The translations under genes were made by a program, and so were the position numbers. Of a stretch of 64,000 nt of DNA, positions 58,138 through 64,000 are shown piece by piece. The notes under the pieces were generated by a model, which saw nothing but the letters and a program-made list of their open reading frames with translations, ran no database searches and had not been told where the DNA came from. Every line of letters begins with the position of its first letter. Position 1 is the first letter of the stretch. The stretch comes from Actinomadura luzonensis (GTDB taxonomy: Bacteria > Actinomycetota > Actinomycetes > Streptosporangiales > Streptosporangiaceae), in contig NZ_JAKRKC020000002.1 of NCBI RefSeq assembly GCF_022664455.2, positions 496,001-560,000 of the forward strand. The letters run 5' to 3'.

Positions 58138-60624
58138 TCAGGGCCGGGCGAGCCGGTAGAGCCGTTCGTTGATCTTGTAGTAGAGGTTGCCGAAGCCGTC
58201 GGCCGTCAGCCCTTCCATCCCCTTCACGGTCAGCAGGACGGTGGCCGTCCGCGTCGCCCGGTCGATGCGGAAGATCTGCTCGCCGAGGGTGCCGTACACG
58301 TGGCCGGGGTCCTGGGGCACGGTCAGCAGCACCCCGTCCCGCCAGGCGAGGCTGGGCCTGGCGGCGTAGTCGGGGTCGGGGAAGAGCCGTTTGACGGTGA
58401 TCGTCCCGGGCTGCGCGGGGTCGAGGGTGAACAGCGAACCGCCCGCCAGGCCCCACAGCTCGCCGCCGACCTCCTTGAGGGCGGTGACGGCCTTCGGCTC
58501 CGTCAGCGGGAGGGGGTGCAGGCGCACCGCGCCGGTGGCGGGGTCGAAGGAGAAGAGGGTGGCCGACGCCCCCGGCGCGTAGACCGGGTCCACGCCGAGC
58601 GCGCCGCGCGTGGACGTGCCGCCGAACAACCTGCCGCCCGCCCAGGCCAGCGAGACGACGGACTGGTCCGGCACCACGCAGAGCGTCCGCCCGGCCGTGC
58701 CCGCCTTCCAGACGGTGAGGGCGCCGCTGCGTTTGCCGTACTTCGGCACGGTGCCCAGGTAGACGGCGCCGTCCGGGCCGCCGGCCAGCGCGTACGGCCG
58801 GTCCTGCGGCGGCGGCCCGTGCCCCGGCTCGCAGTCGTCGGCCTTGTCGCCTGCCGCGCCGCCGGTGTAGAGCAGCGCGGGCGGCCAGGCGCCGCCCGGG
58901 TCGTAGCCGTAGAGCCTGGCCGACGGGTAGACGCCCAGGTAGAGCCGGCCGTCGTGGGCGAGGACGCTGTCGGTCTGGCTGAGCCCGCTCAGCGTCGGCG
59001 TGTCGGGCCGGTCGTCGTCGCCGTCGCCGCGCAGCGGGTCGTGCACGCCGGTGCCGCCCGTCAGGTAGCCGCCGGTGTAGACCCGCCCGTCCGGGCCGGC
59101 GCCGAGCGCGTTGATCGCGGCCGGCAGCACGGGGGCGCCGGTGACGGGCCGGTTGCTCCAGTCGCCGCTCGCCGGGTCGTAGCTGAAGATCCTGGTGCCG
59201 TCCACGGCCGCGCCGAGCCCGACCAGGGTGCCGCCGGACCAGGTGTAGCCGGTGACGTCCAGCCCGGGGCGCACGCCGGTCGCCTGCGCCGTGCGGGCGG
59301 CCACGTCGTAGGAGTGCAGCAGCCCCTCCTTGACGAACCAGACCTTGCCGTCGCGGGCCGGCGAATGGTGCAGGTCCACGTCGGTGAAGGTGGCGTCGGT
59401 GGTGGCGCTGTAGGAGCCGTCGGCGGCGCGGACGACGCGCAGGACGAGCAGCGTGCGGTCGATCCAGGCGAACAGCCTGCCGCCGGTCCAGGTCAGGCCG
59501 CCCACCATGGAGTCGTGCGCGTACGCCGGCGGGAGCAGGTCGTCCACCCGGCCGGTGGCGTTGTCGTACCTGACCAGCCCGGCGTGCGTGCCGGTGCCGA
59601 GGTAGGTGGCGTCGGCGGCCGGGTCGTGGGCGAGGCTGCGCACGTTCTGCGCGCCGGGCACGACGGGCACCGCGCCCAGCGTGGTGAAGGCGCCGTCGTA
59701 CCTGAAGTAGCGGCCCTGGTCGTAGGTGCCGCCGTACACCACGCCGCCCGCGCCCGGCTCCAGGTCCCAGATGAAGGAGTAGCCGCCCTCCGCGCGCCCG
59801 AGGTCGGTGACCGCGGACTGGCCGGGGACGTACCTGTAGAGCTTGGAGTTCGGGTAGGTGCCGAGGTAGACGCTGCCGTCGGTGGCCGTGGCCGCCGCCC
59901 AGCCGCCCACGGTGGGCGTGGCCGCGCTGTCCGGGATGGTGATCTTCCTGGTCACCTTCGCGGTGGCCAGGTCGATCACCGCGAGCTGCGGGTTGACGTT
60001 CGCCGTGCCGGTGTAGAGGGCGTAGGCGCTGCCGCCCGCGAACGTGGTGGCGTTGGGCGCGCTGCTCTCGATCTGCACGCCCAGGTCGGTCACGTCCTTG
60101 GTGATCAGCACCTCGTCCCAGTAGGCGGTGCCCACGTCGGCCACGCCCGAGTAGATGAGGGCCGAGACGGTGGCCGCGCCGGCCGGCGCGACTCCCGAGG
60201 TCGTCACGCGGTTCCACCGCCGGCCCGTCGCCGGGGCGTTCGCGCCGCCGGCGAGCAGGCGGCCGGCGGCGTCCCGGAACCGCAGGTACAGGTACGCGGT
60301 GCCGCTCTCGGCCCAGACCTGGGCGTTCAGGGTGTAGCGGGTGCCCGGCACGGCGGGCAGGCCGGGCATGCTCTCCCGGCCGTAGGCGGCGGCCGGGTCG
60401 GCGTCGGTGACGCGCGCGGTCGTGCGCCCGTTCCAGAGCACGGGATCGACGCCGCCCGGGGTGTGCGAGCCGCTCCACCCGGTCAGCCCGTCGTCGAAGC
60501 CGTCGTTGAGCAGCCGCAGGTCGGCCGCGGTGGCCGGCGTGAACGGCGCCGCGAGCAGCGCCGCCAGGAGCGCCGCCGCGGCCGTCGCGCGCAGGACGCG
60601 TCCCACGGTCAGGGGGATGTGCAC
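58138..60624 (-). CDS. Large secreted beta-propeller protein with N-terminal carbohydrate-binding-like domain
   Basis: An 828-residue secreted protein. Signal peptide (VLRATAAAALLAALLAAPFT). Residues 35-180 form a CBM4/9-like jelly roll (LNDGFDDGLTGWSGSHTPGG, and GTAYLYLRFRDAAGRLLAGG). The remainder has many WD40/YVTN/SMP-30-like blades with recurring YLGTYPNSKLYRY, VYGGTYDQGRYFRYD and LYLGVYPSARLYGYDPGG signatures. No catalytic motif is certain; it could be a polysaccharide lyase-type or binding protein. GGAGGT six bases before GTG 60624 sets the start. It heads a two-gene operon behind a strong palindrome. Confidence 0.8.
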   Translation of the reverse strand: MHIPLTVGRVLRATAAAALLAALLAAPFTPATAADLRLLNDGFDDGLTGWSGSHTPGGVDPVLWNGRTTARVTDADPAAAYGRESMPGLPAVPGTRYTLNAQVWAESGTAYLYLRFRDAAGRLLAGGANAPATGRRWNRVTTSGVAPAGAATVSALIYSGVADVGTAYWDEVLITKDVTDLGVQIESSAPNATTFAGGSAYALYTGTANVNPQLAVIDLATAKVTRKITIPDSAATPTVGGWAAATATDGSVYLGTYPNSKLYRYVPGQSAVTDLGRAEGGYSFIWDLEPGAGGVVYGGTYDQGRYFRYDGAFTTLGAVPVVPGAQNVRSLAHDPAADATYLGTGTHAGLVRYDNATGRVDDLLPPAYAHDSMVGGLTWTGGRLFAWIDRTLLVLRVVRAADGSYSATTDATFTDVDLHHSPARDGKVWFVKEGLLHSYDVAARTAQATGVRPGLDVTGYTWSGGTLVGLGAAVDGTRIFSYDPASGDWSNRPVTGAPVLPAAINALGAGPDGRVYTGGYLTGGTGVHDPLRGDGDDDRPDTPTLSGLSQTDSVLAHDGRLYLGVYPSARLYGYDPGGAWPPALLYTGGAAGDKADDCEPGHGPPPQDRPYALAGGPDGAVYLGTVPKYGKRSGALTVWKAGTAGRTLCVVPDQSVVSLAWAGGRLFGGTSTRGALGVDPVYAPGASATLFSFDPATGAVRLHPLPLTEPKAVTALKEVGGELWGLAGGSLFTLDPAQPGTITVKRLFPDPDYAARPSLAWRDGVLLTVPQDPGHVYGTLGEQIFRIDRATRTATVLLTVKGMEGLTADGFGNLYYKINERLYRLARP

Positions 60625-60640
60625 AGCACCACCTCCACGA

Positions 60641-60659
60641 TTAACGGTCCTGACCGTAA
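60641..60659. promoter_or_regulatory. Palindromic operator of the propeller/C39 operon
   Basis: TTAACGGTCCTGACCGTAA is an inverted repeat (ACGGTC/GACCGT core around CT with flanking T/A pairs) 17 bases before the start codon, in an AT-richer patch. It looks like a GntR- or ROK-type site; the regulator is not in this window. Confidence 0.55.
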
Positions 60660-60688
60660 CCTCGCGCGCGGCGCCCGTCAACGGGTGA

Positions 60689-61693
60689 TCATCCGGCGTC
60701 CGCCGGCGCGTAGAGCCGGTACGTCGCCAGGACGTTGAGCCGGTGCAGGTCACGGCAGAGGGCGAGCATGCCCCGCCGCGCCGGCTCCTGCGGCACCGGA
60801 TACCGGGCGAGGGCGGCCGACAGCCGCGGATCGAGGCGCTCGGCCCACGGGTCGGTGCACGCCGCGAACGTCTCCTCCAGGCCGTGCCCCGCCTTGACGC
60901 TCGCCGCGACCTCCTCGTGCAGGCGCTCGAGGTAGCCGATGAGGTCGGCCACCGCCGCCGGCCCGTCGCCCGCCGGGCCGTGCCCCGGCACGATGGTCTC
61001 CAGCTCGGGCAGGGCCTCGCGCATCGCGCGCAGCGAGGCCAGGTACGGCTCAGGGCCGCCCTGCAGCAGCATGTGCGCGGTGCCCGCGTGGCACAGGAAG
61101 TTGCCGGTCCAGGCGGTGCGCGCGTCCGGGACGTACACGATCGTGTCGCCGGGGCCGTTGCCCGGGCCGAAGTGGTGGAGCTCGACGACCCGCCCGCCGA
61201 GGTCGATCTCGGCGCGGCCGCCGAACGTGAGGTCCGGCAGCCGCCAGGAGGTGACGGCGTCGAGCAGGGCGGCGTCGCCGTACATGTTGGCCGAGCGGGT
61301 CGCCTTCTCGTAGGCCAGGTCGGTCATGTTCGCCTTGTTCGCGGCGGAGGAGACGATCACGACGTCCGCCGGGAACGCGGCGTTGCCGAAGGTGTGGTCG
61401 CCGTGGTACGTCGTGTTGACCAGGTAGCGGAGCGGCCGGTCGCTGAGGCCGGCGGCGACCCGCTGGATCATGGCGGAGACGTCCGGTGTGATCCCCGCGT
61501 CGATCACCAGCAGGGCGTCCCGTCCGGCGACCAGCCCGTTGTTGTCCTTGGGCGGCAGGTTCGCTATGAGCGCCCACACGCCGGGGGTCAGCTCGTCCGG
61601 CACCAGCTCCAGGCCCACGGGCGACAGGTTCGGGCCGCCGTAGCCCGCGGGCCGCTCGGCGATCTCACGCTCGGGGATGTGCGAAGAGGACAT
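60689..61693 (-). CDS. Metallo-beta-lactamase-fold protein with missing metal ligands
   Basis: A 334-residue MBL-fold protein. The HxHxDH motif is changed to T95-Y-H97-G-D99-H100, the next His ligand position reads Asn179 (FGPGNGPGD) and the bridging Asp position reads Asn198 (AWTGNFLCH); the last His (about 238 in IVPGHGPAGD) is kept. So at most a partial metal site (His97, Asp99, His100, His238) remains, which suggests mononuclear or lost metal binding. It follows the HXXEE membrane gene by 13 bp in an operon with an M24-like protein. Function unknown. Confidence 0.85.
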   Translation of the reverse strand: MSSSHIPEREIAERPAGYGGPNLSPVGLELVPDELTPGVWALIANLPPKDNNGLVAGRDALLVIDAGITPDVSAMIQRVAAGLSDRPLRYLVNTTYHGDHTFGNAAFPADVVIVSSAANKANMTDLAYEKATRSANMYGDAALLDAVTSWRLPDLTFGGRAEIDLGGRVVELHHFGPGNGPGDTIVYVPDARTAWTGNFLCHAGTAHMLLQGGPEPYLASLRAMREALPELETIVPGHGPAGDGPAAVADLIGYLERLHEEVAASVKAGHGLEETFAACTDPWAERLDPRLSAALARYPVPQEPARRGMLALCRDLHRLNVLATYRLYAPADAG

Positions 61694-61706
61694 GTGATGG
61701 TTCCTT

Positions 61707-62294
61707 TCAGACGGAGGTGGTCAGGCGGGCGGCAGGAGCGGCCGCCGGCTGGGGGAGCGCGGCGGTCCAGAGCCGCCGCACGAGGATCGGGCCGATGACC
61801 CAGTAGCCGAGCGAGGTGACGATGCCGGGGAAGGCCAGGTCGCCGGAGACCAGGTCGTAGATCGGGTGCCCGATCGCGTTGCCCATCGCGCCCATGATCG
61901 CGAAGAACCAGGCGATCAGCAGCGGCACCCGCCAGCCCCGGTAGATGGCGAGCGCGCCCATGGCGAAGGCCGCGTAGCTGACCATGTTGATCCAGACGAA
62001 CAGCGGCAGCGACATGGCCTCCGCGCCGAACACCTCGGTCGGCCAGCGCCGGTTGAAGCCGTTCATGAACTCCTCGCCGAAGTGCAGGAACTGCCAGGCC
62101 AGGCCGACGAGGTAGACCGGCAGCACCCGCGAGGGGTCGGGCGGCCGGCGGTCGGTGGTGGCGAGGTGGCAGCCGTAGGCGATCACCATGGCCGGGATGA
62201 AGGTCAGCCACAGCGCCAGGCCGGGCGACAGGTAGGCGAACAACGCGATCAGGGCGGCGGCCAGGACGCCCGCCGCGACGGTGGACCGGTTCAT
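61707..62294 (-). CDS. HXXEE-domain membrane protein
   Basis: A 195-residue membrane protein with about five or six helices (AAALIALFAYLSPGLALWLT, then YLVGLAWQFLHFGEEFMNGF carrying the HFGEE form of HXXEE, then AFAMGALAIYRGWRVPLLIA and GNAIGHPIYDLVSGD with the second conserved His). The buried His and Glu residues resemble a metal site as in membrane hydroxylases, but no activity is established. The ATG overlaps the stop of the M24-like gene (TGATG). Confidence 0.85.
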   Translation of the reverse strand: MNRSTVAAGVLAAALIALFAYLSPGLALWLTFIPAMVIAYGCHLATTDRRPPDPSRVLPVYLVGLAWQFLHFGEEFMNGFNRRWPTEVFGAEAMSLPLFVWINMVSYAAFAMGALAIYRGWRVPLLIAWFFAIMGAMGNAIGHPIYDLVSGDLAFPGIVTSLGYWVIGPILVRRLWTAALPQPAAAPAARLTTSV

Positions 62295-63520
62295 CAGGTG
62301 CTCCTCAGAAGGTGGGTGGTGATGGTGGTGAGCTCGATCGGCTCCCGCTCGCCGACCACGACGGTGCCGCCGACGCCGGCCAGCCGCCGGCCGTAGGCGC
62401 AGGTCGGCGTGACGGCGAACGTCATGCCCGGCCGGAGCCGCAGGTCGGCGCCGATCGTGGGCTGCTCGGCGAGCAGCGCGTAGCGCGCGGGGTCGCCCGG
62501 CGGGCCGGGCGCGGCGGCGGCCCCGCAGGCCGCCCCGCCGGGGTTGACGGAGAGCACGAGCGGGTGCGGGTGCCGGCCGCCGGTGTCCAGGATCGGCCGC
62601 CGCATCGCGGCCACGACCTCGCCGAACGTGCGGCCGGGACGCAGCGCGGCCAGCCCCGCCAGGTAGGAGTCGCGCGCCGTGCGGGCCGCCCGCTCCAGGT
62701 CGGGGTGCACGTCCCCCACCGCGACGGCCAGCCGGAGCCGGGCCTCGCGCATGCCGTACGCGGCGGAGACCTCGGCGAGGACCAGGTCCCCGTCCTCGAT
62801 CACGCGCGGCGCCCCCGGCCGGTACGACCAGGCCGGCGGCCCGCAGGCGGCGAGCTGCCGCCCCGACGCGAGGCCCAGGACGCGCGCCACCGCGCCCTGC
62901 TCCAGGCACCCGGCCAGCCCGGCCGCGCACACCGCCGCCTCGGTGACGCCGGGCCGCGCCGCGTCCCGCATGGCCAGCGCCATCGCCTCGCCGGCCGCCG
63001 CCGCGTGCCGCACCGCGGCCAGCTCCTCGGCGGACTGCGGCAGGGCGAGCGCCACGAAGGCGCGCTCCACCGGCTTGAAGGTGAGCTGGGGGAGCTGCCC
63101 GAGCACCGCGGACCACAACGCGTACGGCATGAGCGGGTCGGCGTGGAACGGCGGGCACGGCTCCAGCCCGAGCACGCCGACCGGCGACCTGCTGAGCCCG
63201 TGCGCGCGCAGCGTGTCGGCCACGCCGTGCGCGTGCTTGGCGACCAGCATGTTCTCCGGCTCGATCCACACCCGCTCGCCGCGCGCCCGGGCCGTGGCGT
63301 GGCCGGCGAGGTGCGCCGCCGCGCCCACCAGCGCGATGGGCTCGCCGGCGCGCGGGAAGACGACGATCGCGCCGGGGCGGTCGTTGGTGAAGTACACGTC
63401 CGGCGCCCATTCGGCGCCGCCGTGCACGACGAGCGCGTCGACGCCCTCGGCGTCCATGAGCGCCCTGGCGAGGTCCCAGCGCCGATCCCGTTCGGCGGTG
63501 GAGAAGGCCGGAGGCTGCAT
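62294..63520 (-). CDS. M24 'pita-bread' family protein (aminopeptidase P/creatinase-like)
   Basis: A 408-residue protein with an N-terminal creatinase domain (WDLARALMDAEGVDALVVHG) and a C-terminal M24 domain. The usual metal ligands are changed: the LLDxG aspartate segment reads DLVLAEVSAAYGMREARLRL, with Glu and no second Asp, and the later His/Glu positions are also weak (PHPLVLSVNPGG, RPGMTFAVTPTCAYG). It may belong to the metal-free creatinase-like subgroup that cleaves C-N bonds of small molecules. A TAGCGT seven bases before ATG 63520 suggests a leaderless message. First gene of an operon with HXXEE and MBL genes. Confidence 0.83.
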   Translation of the reverse strand: MQPPAFSTAERDRRWDLARALMDAEGVDALVVHGGAEWAPDVYFTNDRPGAIVVFPRAGEPIALVGAAAHLAGHATARARGERVWIEPENMLVAKHAHGVADTLRAHGLSRSPVGVLGLEPCPPFHADPLMPYALWSAVLGQLPQLTFKPVERAFVALALPQSAEELAAVRHAAAAGEAMALAMRDAARPGVTEAAVCAAGLAGCLEQGAVARVLGLASGRQLAACGPPAWSYRPGAPRVIEDGDLVLAEVSAAYGMREARLRLAVAVGDVHPDLERAARTARDSYLAGLAALRPGRTFGEVVAAMRRPILDTGGRHPHPLVLSVNPGGAACGAAAAPGPPGDPARYALLAEQPTIGADLRLRPGMTFAVTPTCAYGRRLAGVGGTVVVGEREPIELTTITTHLLRST

Positions 63521-63617
63521 GCCGACGACGCTAGGGCGGCGCGGCCCGGCCGGAATCTGTCAGGTGACCGGTCATGCCGCCCAGGGGGCCAGGTCACGGT
63601 CTCAGTAGGATCCTCCC

Positions 63618-64000
63618 GTGTTGTACGGGCGCGCGGCCGAGTGTGAGCGGATGGACGACCTGCTGGCGGCGGCCAAGGACGGCCGGAGCGGCGTCCTGGT
63701 GCTGCGCGGCCCGGCGGGCATCGGCAAGTCGGCGCTGCTCGACCACGCCGCGCGCCGGGCCGCCGCCCTCGGGATGCGGACGTTGCGCGGGGTGGGCATC
63801 GAGAGCGAGGCCGAGCTGGTGTTCGCCGCGCTGCACCTGCTGCTGCGGAGCGGCCTCGACCGGCTCGACCGGCTGCCGGCCCCGCAGGCGGACGCGCTCA
63901 GGGGCGCCTTCGGGCTGGCCCCCTCCAGCGGCGCCGACCGGTTCCTGGTCGGGCTCGGCGCGCTGACCCTGCTGTCCGAGCTGGCCGGCGACGGCCCGCT
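63618..64000 (+). CDS. LuxR family (LAL-type) regulator, N-terminal part (cut by window edge)
   Basis: The frame from GTG 63618 (or TTG 63621) opens with LYGRAAECERMDDLLAAAKD and the Walker A loop LRGPAGIGKSALLDHAARR, the start typical of large ATP-binding LuxR (LAL/MalT-like) activators of about 900 residues. The C-terminal helix-turn-helix is beyond the window. AGGA lies seven bases before the GTG. It is divergent from the M24/HXXEE/MBL operon (97 bp apart) and may control it. Confidence 0.85.
   Translation, partial: MLYGRAAECERMDDLLAAAKDGRSGVLVLRGPAGIGKSALLDHAARRAAALGMRTLRGVGIESEAELVFAALHLLLRSGLDRLDRLPAPQADALRGAFGLAPSSGADRFLVGLGALTLLSELAGDGP

Noticed and set aside
57958..60738. Very long open frame on the plus strand opposite the beta-propeller gene
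   Set aside because: The translation is Gly/Arg/Ala/Val-rich without domains, while the minus strand has a signal peptide, ribosome site and repeat blades.

Overview
The window is about 64 kb of very GC-rich DNA with frequent GTG starts, strong GGAGG-type ribosome binding sites, ATGA/GTGA gene overlaps, and many TetR, MerR, AraC, LuxR and ECF regulators. Together with CBM13-bearing secreted hydrolases and LacI-type boxes this points to a filamentous actinomycete; a Streptosporangiaceae/Nonomuraea-like chromosome is my inference, not proven. I see no rRNA, tRNA, CRISPR array or transposase.

Left part (1-27 kb): a mosaic of small accessory operons. In order: the 3' end of a P450; an MDR reductase; a short graveyard of regulator and sensor-kinase debris (about 1.48-2.57 kb); a secreted serine hydrolase; a cis-prenyltransferase translationally coupled to an MpaB/Lcp-type oxygenase with EF-hands; an extradiol-type dioxygenase; an isochorismate synthase; a P450 remnant; cupins; an SDR/TetR pair with twin operators; a PLP enzyme with a frameshifted ComB-like gene; an aldo/keto reductase; a second MDR enzyme; an HD hydrolase and a coiled-coil protein. 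A three-gene operon (17.58-21.22 kb) combines a pyranose-oxidase-like flavoenzyme, an IolE-like TIM barrel and an unknown protein, and looks like an oxidise-then-eliminate glycoside pathway. It is followed by a frameshifted ECF sigma gene, a DHFR-like gene, TetR/DoxX, and a quinone reductase/XRE/intradiol dioxygenase set.

Centre (27.1-43.2 kb): a hemicellulose utilisation island of eight secreted enzymes: GH62, GH43 and GH127 on the minus strand, GH30 on plus, GH10 on minus, then CE1-like esterase, SGNH esterase, GH27 and GH43-CBM6 on plus (the last makes nine genes in total). All but the last carry ricin-type CBM13 modules. The control regions hold three copies of one LacI-type palindrome, one CebR-type palindrome and several GAAA-N-TTTC xylanase boxes. 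Together these enzymes would strip arabinose, acetyl and galactose side groups and cut the xylan backbone. Several CBM13 modules are almost identical at DNA level, some as inverted copies.

Right part (43.2-64 kb): an aminoglycoside-phosphotransferase-like kinase, an OYE-type flavoenzyme, and a MocR regulator whose start codon overlaps that of the divergent class V aminotransferase. Next are a sulfotransferase, a FecCD-type metal/metallophore importer behind a Zur/Fur-like box, a frameshifted MFS gene and a BacA-like ABC transporter. The end holds an AraC regulator, two small proteins, a secreted C39-like protein with a secreted beta-propeller behind a palindromic operator, an operon of an M24-like protein, an HXXEE membrane protein and a metal-ligand-poor MBL protein, and the start of a LuxR (LAL) regulator.

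Recurring themes are short tandem repeats (12, 14, 15 and 21 bp) inside coding ends, and four genes with single-base frame breaks (comB-like, ECF sigma, MFS twice), which may be real decay or sequencing error.
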